DNA from: Paenibacillus glycanilyticus
GTDB taxonomy: Bacteria; Bacillota; Bacilli; Paenibacillales; Paenibacillaceae
Assembly (NCBI RefSeq): GCF_023715145.1
Contig: NZ_JAMBNP010000017.1
Span: 1-64,000 of the forward strand
Direction: 5' to 3'
Length of the DNA: 64,000 nucleotides
Shown here: piece by piece, positions 1 to 10,400 of the stretch
How the letters are laid out: each line of letters starts with the position of its first letter
How positions within the stretch are numbered: position 1 is the first letter of the stretch
Program-made: the position numbers and the translations under genes
The notes under the pieces: model-generated
What the model was told of the DNA's origin: nothing
Databases searched by the model: none
Seen by the model: the letters and a program-made list of their open reading frames with translations, nothing else

Positions 1-32
1 GACCGCGGGTTCGAATCCCGTCAGCTCCGCCA
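1..32 (+). tRNA. tRNA-Asp, 3' part only
   Basis: The window opens inside a tRNA: a T-arm (GCGGG TTCGAAT CCCGT) and a 3' acceptor strand ending in discriminator G plus an encoded CCA. The anticodon lies outside the window. G73 and the following order Phe-Thr-Tyr, as in Bacillus arrays (Asp-Phe-Thr-Tyr), make tRNA-Asp the best guess. Identity is inferred from context. Confidence 0.7.
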
Positions 33-47
33 TTTTATCAAACATCA

Positions 48-123
<76 letters not shown>

Positions 124-150
124 TGTTGGATGGTGGGAAATTTTTAATAT

Positions 151-226
<76 letters not shown>

Positions 227-234
227 TAGTTTTT

Positions 235-318
235 GGAGGGTTAGCGAAGTGGCCAAACGCGGGAGACTGTAAATCTCTTCCTAACGGTTCGGTGGTTCGA
301 ATCCATCACCCTCCACCA
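235..318 (+). tRNA. tRNA-Tyr (GTA)
   Basis: An 84-nt class II tRNA with long variable arm, acceptor GGAGGGT paired with ACCCTCC, anticodon stem-loop AGACTGTAAATCT giving GTA, and encoded CCA. Confidence 0.97.
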
Positions 319-340
319 CTTATATGGAATTCGCTTATTT

Positions 341-413
341 GAGCCATTAGCTCAGTTGGTAGAGCACCTGACTTTTAATCAGGGTGTCGTAGGTTCGAGT
401 CCTACATGGCTCA
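341..413 (+). tRNA. tRNA-Lys (TTT), CCA not encoded
   Basis: A 73-nt cloverleaf with acceptor GAGCCAT/ATGGCTC, anticodon TTT at 374-376 and discriminator A. Unlike its neighbours it is followed by TTT rather than CCA, so the tail must be added by CCA nucleotidyltransferase. Confidence 0.96.
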
Positions 414-426
414 TTTTTCAAGTTTT

Positions 427-511
427 GCGGTTGTGGTGGAACGGCAGACACGCTATCTTGAGGGGGTAGTGCCCACCGGGCGTATGGGTTCAAGTCCCAT
501 CAACCGCACCA
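427..511 (+). tRNA. tRNA-Leu (GAG)
   Basis: An 85-nt class II tRNA with acceptor GCGGTTG paired with CAACCGC, anticodon loop TTGAGGG with GAG at 460-462, and encoded CCA. It is the last gene of the first array and is followed by a terminator. Confidence 0.96.
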
Positions 512-526
512 TACATAACAATTCGG

Positions 527-553
527 AGCCTTGCTGAGCAAGGCTTCTTTTTT
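527..553 (+). terminator. Terminator of first tRNA array
   Basis: An 8-bp stem AGCCTTGC/GCAAGGCT with TGA loop, followed by a T-rich run. It ends the tRNA transcript and isolates it from the kinase operon. Confidence 0.9.
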
Positions 554-625
554 ATTTGCGTGATATAATACCGAATATATTGAAAGCGGTTAAATATCGG
601 GCCGCTATATGTTATTTTCATCAGT

Positions 626-642
626 CAAAAAATTGAACATGG
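626..642 (+). promoter_or_regulatory. 17-bp repeat, candidate response-regulator site (copy 1)
   Basis: CAAAAAATTGAACATGG lies 18 nt upstream of the -35 box at 661. The identical 17-mer recurs at 4135-4151, in front of the solute-binding protein gene of the same locus. The placement suggests an activator site for the AraC-type regulator encoded between the two copies; this is inference. Confidence 0.5.
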
Positions 643-660
643 AATTGCCGATAAATTGAA

Positions 661-689
661 TTGTGAGAATTCCGCAGGGACGTTATAAT
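661..689 (+). promoter_or_regulatory. SigA-type promoter of the first two-component operon
   Basis: TTGTGA (661-666), a 17-nt spacer and TATAAT (684-689) form a good vegetative promoter 45 nt upstream of the kinase start. Confidence 0.7.
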
Positions 690-733
690 GCATCATCACC
701 ATATCAGCGTGCGCTGAAGAAGGGACAGCAGCA

Positions 734-2545
734 ATGAAATTCATGAAATGGCTGTTCGTCAACCGGAGTATCCGGACGAAGATTGTATGGAGCAGCGTGC
801 TTACGTCGCTTGTTCCGATGCTTGTGCTGTCGTATCTATTCTATGAATCAAGCACGAAGTCGCTGGAGCGAACGATGTACCGCAGTACCAATCAGAACGC
901 CCAGTATGTGGCCGGTTATCTAAATCAATATTTCCGCGATCTGTCCTCTTCGGCACTGCAGGTGTACGGCTTCGCCCATGTCATGAATCTGATGGAGCAT
1001 GGCCGCAACGTCAACGACGAAGATTTTTTTGCTGCGAAAGAGACTAAAGAGGCCTTGAAGAACTACTATACGCTAGTGTCCAACAAGAACAAGGATAACA
1101 TTATCAAAATTATGATTTTTGGCAAAGACAATAAGCTGAAGGACTTCTGGTCGAGAGCGGCAAGCTACGATACAATCCCGTTTAACGAGAGCATTCCCCA
1201 TTATGAGGACATGCTCGATTTGCCGTTCCAGCAATCTCTCTCTTTCTCCTATAAGGATGCGGCGTTTAAACAGGATTTTTTCGTGTTCGCGATTACGATA
1301 TATGACCCGTTCTATCATAGCAAAATCGGCACTCTCGTCTTTTATGTTCAGATGAAAGAGCTCACTAAAGTGATTGAGGCAAACAACCAGTCACCGAATG
1401 TCATCGTGCTGCGCAACTCCAGAGGTGAGGCTTTCTATCATACAAGCGACAAGTACGATGGTATCGTACCCACGTTCGAGGCGCCAGACATGCGATTTAT
1501 GAAGAAACCAAAGGAACTCCGCTTTGAGCAGCGCCAGGATTTGCTCGTCAGCACTTCGTATCTGGACAATGGCAACTTAACGCTGACGATCGTTTATCCA
1601 AACGAGGAGCTGGCGCGTCATCGCAACAATACGCAGATGATTGCAATTGGGGCATTAGTGTTTGCGATGTTGTGTATTTCGCTGCTGTCGCTCCTCGCCC
1701 AGCAATATATAACCCGTCCTATTAAGCGGCTTGGCCAAGCGATGAAGAAGGTTCGCAACGGTAACTTCCATGTTACGCTTTCGCAGCCTTACGTCTACCG
1801 GGACGATATTTCCGAGCTGACCCGGAGCTTCAACTTCATGACGGAAAAAATACAAGAGCTGATCGAGCAGCGATACCAGATGCAGCTTCGGAATAAGGAA
1901 GCGCAGCTGCTCGCTTTGCAAATGCAGATTAATCCTCATTTTCTATATAATACGCTTCAGACGATTGGCGGCAAGGCGGTGCTTATCGGTGATTATGAAA
2001 TTCCCGAGATGTGCAGGTCGCTCGGGGACCTGTTCCGTTACAGCTTTTATGAGGGGAATACGGAGTCCACGATTCGGCAGGAGCTGGCGCATGTCGGCAA
2101 TTATTTGTATATCCAGCAGTTTCGGTTCGAGGAGTCCCTTCGCACGGAATTCGACGTGCCGGAGTCGCTGATGGAAGCGCCTACGATTCGCTTCGTTATG
2201 CAGCCAATCATTGAGAATGCCGTTGTTCACGCGCTTGGCGGGCCGGATGACGGGCAGCTGCTTATCCGGGTTGGGGGCGAAACCGACGGTGAGACGATCG
2301 TGCTGTCCATCAGCGACAACGGTCCTGGCATTGTACCCGCCAAGCTCGCGAAGCTGAAGAGCGATATGGAGAAAAAATCGATGGAAGTGTTCTCCGGCGT
2401 ATCGATCGGATTGAAAAACGTGCATGAGCGCTTGCGCCTTGCATACGGCGAGTCGTACGGTCTTGAGATAGACAGCATGCCGGGTGAAGGAACGATTATT
2501 CGGATCCGTATTCCACTCAGAAAGCGGGGAGAACCTCATGTTTAA
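734..2545 (+). CDS. YesM-type sensor histidine kinase
   Basis: A 603-aa membrane kinase of the YesM family, which usually senses extracellular sugars or their binding proteins. A membrane segment near residues 15-35 and another near 300-320 bracket an extracellular sensor region. HAMP follows (about 320-375), then the His_kinase domain with QINPHFLYNTL (phosphorylated His402) and an HATPase domain with N-box IIENAVVHA and SDNGPGI. The ATG is preceded by GAAGAAGGGA. Its 3' end overlaps the response regulator by 8 nt, so the two are translationally coupled. The downstream ABC importer and glycosidase suggest that the ligand is an oligosaccharide. Confidence 0.93.
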   Translation: MKFMKWLFVNRSIRTKIVWSSVLTSLVPMLVLSYLFYESSTKSLERTMYRSTNQNAQYVAGYLNQYFRDLSSSALQVYGFAHVMNLMEHGRNVNDEDFFAAKETKEALKNYYTLVSNKNKDNIIKIMIFGKDNKLKDFWSRAASYDTIPFNESIPHYEDMLDLPFQQSLSFSYKDAAFKQDFFVFAITIYDPFYHSKIGTLVFYVQMKELTKVIEANNQSPNVIVLRNSRGEAFYHTSDKYDGIVPTFEAPDMRFMKKPKELRFEQRQDLLVSTSYLDNGNLTLTIVYPNEELARHRNNTQMIAIGALVFAMLCISLLSLLAQQYITRPIKRLGQAMKKVRNGNFHVTLSQPYVYRDDISELTRSFNFMTEKIQELIEQRYQMQLRNKEAQLLALQMQINPHFLYNTLQTIGGKAVLIGDYEIPEMCRSLGDLFRYSFYEGNTESTIRQELAHVGNYLYIQQFRFEESLRTEFDVPESLMEAPTIRFVMQPIIENAVVHALGGPDDGQLLIRVGGETDGETIVLSISDNGPGIVPAKLAKLKSDMEKKSMEVFSGVSIGLKNVHERLRLAYGESYGLEIDSMPGEGTIIRIRIPLRKRGEPHV

Positions 2546-4145
2546 GGTAATGGTCGTTGACGATGAGCCGTGGGGACGCAAGTCGGTCGGGAAAATGATT
2601 GCCGAGCTGCAGCTCGACGTCGAAGTCATCGCGGAAGCCCGTAATGGCGCGGAAGCCATGGAGCTCATCCCGGTCAGTAAGCCTCACATTATCGTGACCG
2701 ACATGAATATGCCCGTCATGAACGGCCAGCAGTTCCTCGAGCAGTTATATCATCGTTATAACCACATCAAGGTTGTTGTTATCAGCGGCCATGCGCAATT
2801 CGAATATATGAAGGCGGCGGTCGCCTATCAGGCCTGCGAATACGTACTCAAGCCGTTGTCTCCTGCGGATCTCAAGGACGCCATGGTTAAGGCCATCCAG
2901 GCAAGCCGAAGCCATATGAGCCTCGAGCAGCGCGAGCAGTTTGCGAGCGAGATGCGCAAGCTCCGCACCGAAGCGTTCTTGCAGAACGTCACGAGCAGGC
3001 GCATCACCAATGCGGCGGACATCGTCTCCCAGGCGGGGGAATTGCTCTCGAAGCCGCCGATTGGCCGCTATCGGCTAGCTGTCTGCATGCTGCGCCGATT
3101 CCGCGAGCTGGCGGAGACCAAGTTCAACGGCAATGCGGATCTGCTCATGTACAGCATTGAAAATATGATGAACGAATTGACGAGCGGCGCGCCTATATAC
3201 GTGTTCAAATCGGATGACCGCCTGCGGCTGTGCTTGCTGCTGCCCGAATCGGGCATACAAGAGGCGGCTGTTCGCGAGCTGCTGCTGCCTTTCCACGAGG
3301 CAGTCAGCGGCATGCTGCATTTACACGCCGTAGTTGGACTAAGCGGGCCGCGTGATCGGCTGGACCAATTACCGGAGGCGTTTGAAGAGGCAAGCGACCG
3401 TTTGAGCGGCAACCTGCTGCGTGGAAAGGACTTTGCGATAAAGACGACAGGCGTTTCCCCGGAAACGCAGGAGCACGGCGAAGTGCTTGGCGGATTTGAC
3501 GCGAAGCTGCTGCAGCAGGCGATCGTCAGCGGTCAGGCAGCTTCCGCGAGTAGAATGCTCGGCGAATTTGCGCGCAAAGCCGAGACGGCAGAATTGCTGA
3601 CGCTCCGAGGGGCCCAGAAGGAGCTGCGCAAGCTGGGCGCTGCCGCCGGCAGCGAGTGGCCTGCTATTGCCGCTGCGAGCCCCCTGCTGTCCGATCACCG
3701 GGCGATCGAGAGCGTGATGACAATCTCCGCGCTGCACGAGTATGTTGCGGAGCTGTCAGCGGCTATTGAAGCGCATATACGCGCGAGAACGGCGTCCGAT
3801 GCGTCGAATCCGATCCGTGAAATTGCCGCGTATCTGGATGCGCATTATTTTGAGGACGTTGGCCTGATCGACATCGCTACCCGCTACCATATGGACCCGA
3901 GCTACTTGAGCCGGCAATTCAAAGCGGCAACCGGAGAAAACTTTATTGAATACGTCACTCGCAAGCGGATGGAGAAGGCCTGCGAGCTGCTTGGCGAATC
4001 AGACCGCAAAGTGAGCGATATCGCCGAACTTGTCGGCTACGAGAACCAGCGGTATTTCAGCCAGGTATTCAAGAAATTTACCGGGCAGACCCCTTCCGAA
4101 TTCCGGGAGGCTCTTCTGCCAATTTCCCCGTCTGCAAAAAATTGA
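2538..4145 (+). CDS. YesN-type response regulator with AraC DNA-binding domain
   Basis: A 535-aa regulator. The receiver domain (1-120) has acidic VVDDE, phospho-acceptor Asp55 (VTDMNMP) and the conserved Lys in VLKPLS. A long middle region follows, then a C-terminal AraC-type double HTH (about 435-530) containing YLSRQFKAATGENF and VGYENQRYFSQVFKKFTGQTPSEFR. I chose the internal ATG at 2538, which overlaps the kinase stop and has GGGGAG just upstream, because the longer frame adds 18 residues before the receiver fold. It likely activates the following importer operon. Its stop codon lies inside the second copy of the 17-bp repeat. Confidence 0.93.
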   Translation: MFKVMVVDDEPWGRKSVGKMIAELQLDVEVIAEARNGAEAMELIPVSKPHIIVTDMNMPVMNGQQFLEQLYHRYNHIKVVVISGHAQFEYMKAAVAYQACEYVLKPLSPADLKDAMVKAIQASRSHMSLEQREQFASEMRKLRTEAFLQNVTSRRITNAADIVSQAGELLSKPPIGRYRLAVCMLRRFRELAETKFNGNADLLMYSIENMMNELTSGAPIYVFKSDDRLRLCLLLPESGIQEAAVRELLLPFHEAVSGMLHLHAVVGLSGPRDRLDQLPEAFEEASDRLSGNLLRGKDFAIKTTGVSPETQEHGEVLGGFDAKLLQQAIVSGQAASASRMLGEFARKAETAELLTLRGAQKELRKLGAAAGSEWPAIAAASPLLSDHRAIESVMTISALHEYVAELSAAIEAHIRARTASDASNPIREIAAYLDAHYFEDVGLIDIATRYHMDPSYLSRQFKAATGENFIEYVTRKRMEKACELLGESDRKVSDIAELVGYENQRYFSQVFKKFTGQTPSEFREALLPISPSAKN

Positions 4146-4151
4146 ACATGG
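4135..4151 (+). promoter_or_regulatory. 17-bp repeat, candidate response-regulator site (copy 2)
   Basis: CAAAAAATTGAACATGG, identical to 626-642. It overlaps the end of the regulator gene, about 100 nt upstream of the solute-binding protein start, where an activator site for the importer operon would be expected. Confidence 0.5.
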
Positions 4152-4252
4152 CCTCTCCAATTTATTTTATTCCTGCGGCCGCCTGTAATCAGTAAACTGA
4201 GCATCAGGACGAGAACGCTCGATCCAAGAACAACAGAAAAGGGGAAATGGAT

Positions 4253-5602
4253 ATGAACAAGAAACTCGGTCTTGGTCTCAGCATCGCGTTGATGACCACG
4301 CTGCTGGGCGCCTGCGGTGGAAATAGCAACAATAACAACAGCGCTGCGAGCCCGACCAACGCGGCAGCGGAATCGGCTAGTCCGGCAACGGAATCGGCGA
4401 GCGCGCCGGCATCGGAAGAAACCGAACCGGTCACGATCTCGTTCATGCACTTCAAGAGTGACGCAACGGACGGCATCGCCAAAATCGTCGAGCAATTTGA
4501 ATCGGAGAACCCGAATATTAAGGTTGATGTACAGCCTGTCAAATTCGATGATTACGCTACGCTGCTTAAGACAAAGCTTGCAAGCGGAGATATCGTGGAC
4601 GTATTCACCTTAAACGCAGGCAGCACGACGAAGCTGTACAAGGACGGAGGTTACCTCGAGGACTTAACCGACCAGGAATTCATGAAGACCTTCGATCCGG
4701 GCGTGCTCGCAGAGCAGGCAACGGACGGCCGCAATTTCATTATGCCGCTGAACGCCGGACCGATCGCCGTGTTCTATAACAAGAAAATTTTCGCCGATCT
4801 CGGTATCGAAATTCCTACGACGTACGACGCGCTTATCGCGGCGGCACAAAAAATCAAGGATGAGGGCAAGACGCCGTTCGCGCTCGGCTGGAAAGACGGC
4901 TGGCCGCTTGGCATGTGGCTGAGCCGCGACTTCCCGAGCAACACGGTGCTCGTTGAGAAGCAAACGGACTTCTTCGACAAGCTGGAGAAGGGCGAAGCGA
5001 AATTCGCCGACAATCCGGCCGCGAAGACGACAATCGCGCACGCGCTCGACATGTTCAAATACGGCAACAAGGATCAGCTCGGCGTTGACTACAACGGCGC
5101 GGTTGACATGTTCGCCCGCGAAGAGGCTGCCATGATGTACATGGGCACATGGCCGCTGCCGGATATCGAGAAGAAAAATCCGGAGCTGTTCGCAACCGGC
5201 ATGGGTTACTTCCCATATCCGTTCAGCAACGATCCCGCGCTCAACAAGCTGGAGTTCAACCCCGACGCTTCTATCGCGGTAAACAGCAAGTCCGAGCATA
5301 AGGAAGCGGCATTCAAATTCCTCGCGTACTTGGCAAGCGTACCTGCGGCAAACACGTGGGTAGAAAACGTGAAAACGTTGACGTATGTGAAAGGCGCTTC
5401 GACGGACATTGCTCCGGCGATCACGGAGCTGCAGCCTTACTTCGATAACGGCCAGCTGTACAACTCGCAAGTGTTCATTACTACAACGATTGATTGGACA
5501 ACGCAGTTCTCCCAATATGTTCAGAAGGTATTCTTTAACAAAGCCACGGCGGAAGACATCATTAAGGATCTCGACGATTGGGTTGCCAAAAACCACAAAT
5601 AA
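4253..5602 (+). CDS. Extracellular sugar-binding lipoprotein (ABC, CUT1)
   Basis: A 449-aa family-1 solute-binding protein. It has a lipoprotein signal peptide with lipobox LLGAC, then a low-complexity Asn/Ser/Ala/Glu linker, then the periplasmic-binding-protein fold beginning ITISF-like (VTISFMHFKSD). It captures an oligosaccharide at the outer membrane face and delivers it to the two permeases downstream. The ATG at 4253 is preferred over the one at 4247 because GGGG (4241-4244) is then 8 nt away. No ATPase gene is present in this operon. Confidence 0.92.
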   Translation: MNKKLGLGLSIALMTTLLGACGGNSNNNNSAASPTNAAAESASPATESASAPASEETEPVTISFMHFKSDATDGIAKIVEQFESENPNIKVDVQPVKFDDYATLLKTKLASGDIVDVFTLNAGSTTKLYKDGGYLEDLTDQEFMKTFDPGVLAEQATDGRNFIMPLNAGPIAVFYNKKIFADLGIEIPTTYDALIAAAQKIKDEGKTPFALGWKDGWPLGMWLSRDFPSNTVLVEKQTDFFDKLEKGEAKFADNPAAKTTIAHALDMFKYGNKDQLGVDYNGAVDMFAREEAAMMYMGTWPLPDIEKKNPELFATGMGYFPYPFSNDPALNKLEFNPDASIAVNSKSEHKEAAFKFLAYLASVPAANTWVENVKTLTYVKGASTDIAPAITELQPYFDNGQLYNSQVFITTTIDWTTQFSQYVQKVFFNKATAEDIIKDLDDWVAKNHK

Positions 5603-5619
5603 AATAAGCATGGCGATGC

Positions 5620-5650
5620 GAACGGCATAGGTGCAGAGCCTATGCCGTTC
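5620..5650 (+). terminator. Intercistronic hairpin after binding-protein gene
   Basis: A 12-bp perfect stem GAACGGCATAGG/CCTATGCCGTTC with a 7-nt loop, followed by only a short CTTCT. It is probably a partial terminator or 3' mRNA protector that keeps binding-protein message in excess over permease message. Confidence 0.6.
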
Positions 5651-5673
5651 CTTCTGGAAAGGAGAGGAAACTG

Positions 5674-6552
5674 ATGGAAAGCTTGAAAAAGACGATTCGA
5701 CGCGAGATGTGGTACATCCTGTTCCTCGTTCCGGGTGTGCTGTTATTCACTTTCGCGGTAATCTTGCCTTTTGTTTCGGGCATACGCTATTCGTTCACGA
5801 GCTGGGACGGGATTTCCCGAAAGTTGACTTATATTGGCTGGGACAATTACGTGAATGCGCTCCAAGATGCCGATCTGTGGACGGTTCTTGGCAACACGTT
5901 CAAATATGCGATCATTCTTACGCTGCTCGTCAATTTTGTTGCGCTTCTGTTTGCGCTTCTGCTCGACAGTTACTTGCCGCTGCGGAATTTGTTCCGCACG
6001 ATATTCTTCCTGCCAAGCGTCATTTCGGTTATATTGGCCGGCTTCATCTGGAGCTATAACTACAGTCAAGGGTTCCCGAGGCTGCTTGCCAATTTCGGAG
6101 TAGACCTGACCAGTCCGCTCGGCAATCCCGATCGCGCGCTGTATGGTCTTATCATTATCGCCGTCTGGCAGGGCATTGGCGCGCCGATGATTATTTACAT
6201 TGCCGGATTGCAGGGCATTCCGGCCGAGCTGTCGGAAAGCGCGCGCATTGACGGCGCGGGTCCGCTTCGCGTGTTCCGCAACGTTACGCTGCCGCTGCTT
6301 GCCCCTTCGGTGACGATCAACACCTTGCTTGTGCTGACCGGCTCGCTGAAGGTGTTCGACCTTGTGCTTGTCACGACAAACGGCGGACCGGGCTTTGCTA
6401 CCGAGGTCATTGCGACATTTATTTATAAAAACGCGTTCTCCTCGTTTAAGGCCGGGTACGGGATGGCGCTGTCGATGATCTTCTTCGTCATTTTGGTCAT
6501 CGTAACGATCGTGCAAGTAACGATATTCAGAAAGCGGGAGGTGGAGATGTAA
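5674..6552 (+). CDS. Sugar ABC transporter permease (MalF-like)
   Basis: A 292-aa integral membrane protein with about six transmembrane helices and the EAA-loop signature (ELSESARIDGAGPLRVFRN) of CUT1 permeases. The start has GGAAAGGAGAGG upstream. It overlaps the next permease by 1 nt (TAATG). It forms the translocation channel with that partner; substrate is not deducible. Confidence 0.92.
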   Translation: MESLKKTIRREMWYILFLVPGVLLFTFAVILPFVSGIRYSFTSWDGISRKLTYIGWDNYVNALQDADLWTVLGNTFKYAIILTLLVNFVALLFALLLDSYLPLRNLFRTIFFLPSVISVILAGFIWSYNYSQGFPRLLANFGVDLTSPLGNPDRALYGLIIIAVWQGIGAPMIIYIAGLQGIPAELSESARIDGAGPLRVFRNVTLPLLAPSVTINTLLVLTGSLKVFDLVLVTTNGGPGFATEVIATFIYKNAFSSFKAGYGMALSMIFFVILVIVTIVQVTIFRKREVEM

Positions 6553-7370
6553 TGAGAAGCACGCGATTACTTGTGTTTATTGCCGTTGCAGCCGTTGCGG
6601 CCGTGTTTCTGTTTCCGCTCTACGTCGCCGTGCTTATGGCGCTCAAATCGGCGAAGCAGACGTTTGATTCCTTTTACGCGCTGCCGTCGTCCTTGGACCT
6701 GAGCAACTTCACTCACGCATGGGATACGTCCAAGTACCCGACTGCATTCTTGAACAGTGTCATCATCACCGTTCTTTCGGTTCTGCTGATTCTTATCATC
6801 TCCGCTCTGAGCGGATACGCGATTGCGCGCGGCAACAAGCCGCTGTACAGCTTCTTCTTCCTGCTGTTTCTCTCCGGCATGATGGTACCCTTTCAGGTGA
6901 CCATGCTGCCGCTCTACCAGCTCGGCAAGTCGCTTGATATGCTGAATAATTATTGGGGTATCGTGCTTATCTACGGCGGGTTTGGCGTTCAGTCCGGCGT
7001 TCTGTTCTTTACCGGCTTCGTGCGCGGCATTTCGCGCGAAATCGAGGAGGCGGCGCGGATTGACGGCTGTTCTACGCCGGGAATTTTCATCCGCATCGTC
7101 ATGCCGCTGCTGAAGCCGGTTACGGCAACGGTGCTTGTGCTTAACGCGCTTTATATCTGGAATGACTTCTTGCTGCCGTTATTGTACTTGCAGGACAAAG
7201 ACTACCGGACCATCCCGCTGCAGCAGTACTTCTTCTTCGGTCAGTACAGCAGCGATCTGAACCTCGCGTTTGCCTACGCGGTTATGGGGCTAATTCCGAT
7301 TATCGTCTTCTTCCTGTTCATGCAGCGCTTTATTATTAAAGGGATTGCCGCCGGGGCAATAAAAGGCTGA
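6552..7370 (+). CDS. Sugar ABC transporter permease (MalG-like)
   Basis: A 272-aa permease with about six membrane segments, the EAA loop (EIEEAARIDGCSTPGIF) and the C-terminal tail FIIKGIAAGAIKG typical of MalG-type subunits. It is translationally coupled to the preceding permease. Energy must come from an ATPase encoded elsewhere. Confidence 0.92.
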   Translation: MRSTRLLVFIAVAAVAAVFLFPLYVAVLMALKSAKQTFDSFYALPSSLDLSNFTHAWDTSKYPTAFLNSVIITVLSVLLILIISALSGYAIARGNKPLYSFFFLLFLSGMMVPFQVTMLPLYQLGKSLDMLNNYWGIVLIYGGFGVQSGVLFFTGFVRGISREIEEAARIDGCSTPGIFIRIVMPLLKPVTATVLVLNALYIWNDFLLPLLYLQDKDYRTIPLQQYFFFGQYSSDLNLAFAYAVMGLIPIIVFFLFMQRFIIKGIAAGAIKG

Positions 7371-7497
7371 TATTCATAAGCAAAAAACCGCACATCGATA
7401 ACACAAATAATTGGATTATTATGGTTGTCCTCCTGTCGTACAATGAGTGACGAGAGCAGGCTTGTCTGCTCATCATCACTCATTAGGAGGGGAAATA

Positions 7498-10400
7498 ATG
7501 AGGAATTATAGCGTGAAGGTCTTCCTGCTTCTCTCGCTGCTGTTGTCGGTAGTATTGCCTGTGGGCGCCCGCACGACATTCGCGGCGCCCGTGGCGATCT
7601 CTCAGGCGGGCAATACTGTAACCGCTTCCAACGGAACGATTACCGTTACGTACGATTTATCGACGGGCAAAGGCGCGTTCAAGGAAGGCAGCACGACACT
7701 CATCAATGACTTTTACTCCGATTATGCGTTAAACGGCAGTTCGACGCGGTACAAATCGACCGATTCGGCGACTCGTACCGCCAGCTGGACCACTATCGGC
7801 ACCGACGGTTACGGCACGAACGGCAAGCTGCTGACGATCGCCAGCGCGCTCGCTTCGGGCTCTACGATAACGCTGCGCATTGCCATGTACGAGAACCGTT
7901 CCCATATCATTGCGGATATGACGGTCAGTAAAGGGACATCGCAGACGATCAACTTCCTCGAGCCGATCGCGGCGAACAATCTCGATATCGGCTCCGGCAG
8001 CGATAAGCGCATCTATACAACTCCGTATACGAATAACTACGACTTCGGCGTAGCGCCCGTTAACAACTTCGGCAACAGCCAAAACGGCGATGACCGTCCG
8101 TATGGCGCAGGCGAAACGTGGTCGCCGTTCAACGGCAAAAGCTATTGGGTCGCGGCCATGTTCGACAATGCGAGCAAGAAAGGCGTCGTTGCCGGCGCTG
8201 CCACGACAAAGACGTGGAAGAGCATGCAATACCTGGCGCAAGCCAGCAGCATGAACGGTCCGCTCACCGGATTTTCCGTATACAACGCCGGCGGGAGCAA
8301 GAGCGGCACGAGCGTATCGAGCGATAAGTTCTTTCTAGGGTATTTCGCGGACTATCGCGATGGTCTGGAGACGTTCGGCCAAGCGTATGCGGTCGGCGAG
8401 CCGAAGCTGGATTGGAGCGGCGACGTACCGATCGGGTTCAACACGTGGTACGCGTATTACGCGTACGGATCGGCGGATGCGATGCTTCCAATGACGGATT
8501 ACTATTACTCCCATCTGAAATCGCTTGGCTACAACTACATGAATCTCGATTGCTGCTACAGAGGAGTGCCCGGCCAGACGCCTCTTCAAAATCTGGAGGA
8601 CTTCGCCGATTACGTGCATAGCAAAGGGATGAAGGCAGGCACGTACTCTGCTCCGTTCGCTATCTTTGATCCGCTGACCGATACGGTTCCGACCACCTCG
8701 TATACGTTCGGAGACATTGCGCTCAAGGATGCCTCCGGCAATCCGATCAAGTCCTACATTAATACGTACATCGTTGATGCGACGCATCCTGGCGGACAAG
8801 CTTACTTGCAATGGATTATGCAGACGCAGCATATTGATCCCGGCTTCGATTACGTCAAGCTCGATTTCATCGACCTGGGCATGTATGAGGGCAGCTTCTA
8901 CGATTCAACGAAGAACGGAATGCAGGCCTACCGGGTTGGCATGCAGATCATGCGCGATACCCTGCTTGCGGCGCCGCAGGACATCTACATTAACGAATCG
9001 ATCGCGCCGCTGCTGCCGTCGGGTTATGCGCATGGACGCAGGACGGGCGTGGATACGACAATTGGATTGGAATCATATCCCGGCATCGAGCGGCAGGCGC
9101 TCAACACGGCGGCTTCCTGGTGGACGAACGGCACGTTGTACGCGTACAACGACGCGGACATGCTGTTCCCGGAAAGCGTAATCGACGGCTTCAACAAAGT
9201 GACGCTGAACGAAGGAACGCTGCTGTCCACGGCAATTATTATGGGCGGCGGGCATCTGCTTATCGGGGACAATGTGCCTTTCCTGTCCGAAGATCGAATG
9301 AAAACGTTGTTTAACACCGACCTGCTCGCTTTGGTGAAGGCCGGCAAGGCGGCAAGGCCAATCTCGATGACAAACTTCTATCATAAGCTGGAGCATTCCC
9401 CGGCAGCGGTCTACCTGACGGCGGCTAACGGCGACAAGGTTGTCGGGCTGTCCAACTGGGACATGAACAACTCGCTGCCGATAACCGTAACGTTCAGCGA
9501 TCTCGGGCTTAGCCCAAGCACGACCTATACGTTGACCGAGCTGTACAGCAAGACGAAGCTTGGCACCTACTCCGGCAGCTACAGCCGCACGTTGAAGCCG
9601 GGCGAATCGATTATCGTTCGCGTCTCTCCGCAATCCAGCGCATGGCCGGCGGCCACGGCGAATCTTGCTTCCGGCAAGGCCGTGACTGCTTCGTCGACCT
9701 GGTCCGCGCAAACCGGCTTTGAGGCGTCCAAGGTGACGGACGGCAGCCAAGCGACGAGATGGAGCGGGGAGAGCGGCACGGCTGACAACCAGTGGGTCGA
9801 GGTCGACTTTGGTTCAAGCACAAGCGTTAACCGCGTTGTTGTGAACGAGTACGCTTACGGAAGCCAGAACTTCCAGATCGAGACGTACGCCCTGCAGTAT
9901 TGGAACGGATCGAGCTACGTGAATTTGAAGAAGGGCTTTACGATTGGCGACCGCCGCGTATTCGACTTCCCGACCGTAAACACGTCCAAAATCCGACTCT
10001 ATATTAATAAAGCAAGGTTCATTCCGTCCATTAACGAGATCGAAGCGTACAACGTCAGCGGCAATACGGGCTTCATTATTGACCAGGACAACAGCAATGC
10101 CTCGTACTCCTCGTATTCGGACATCCGCGCGGGGATTCAGCGGATGCAGACATTCTCGATTACCCAATCGAGCCTGCCAAGACTGGACGTCTATCTGTAC
10201 GAAAGCTACGTGAACAAAGTGCCGGAAGACAATTTGTATCTGGATATTGTCCTTCTGGATGCGAGCAACAATCCGGTGCAAAAGCTGTTCAGCGCTTCGC
10301 TTAATCCGAATAATATTCCGGGGGCGGCGACCCCATATGCGGTATACCCGCGGCTCACGGGGCTTGATGCAACGAAGAAATACGGGCTTATTCTCCGCTC

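Noticed and set aside
341..416. tRNA-Lys as a pseudogene because it lacks CCA.
   Set aside because: All stems and the anticodon loop are intact, and CCA-less tRNA genes are normal in Bacillota.
4664..5611. A 315-aa open frame antisense to the first binding-protein gene.
   Set aside because: Same reason: composition is that of the complement of a GC-biased gene and no family is recognisable.
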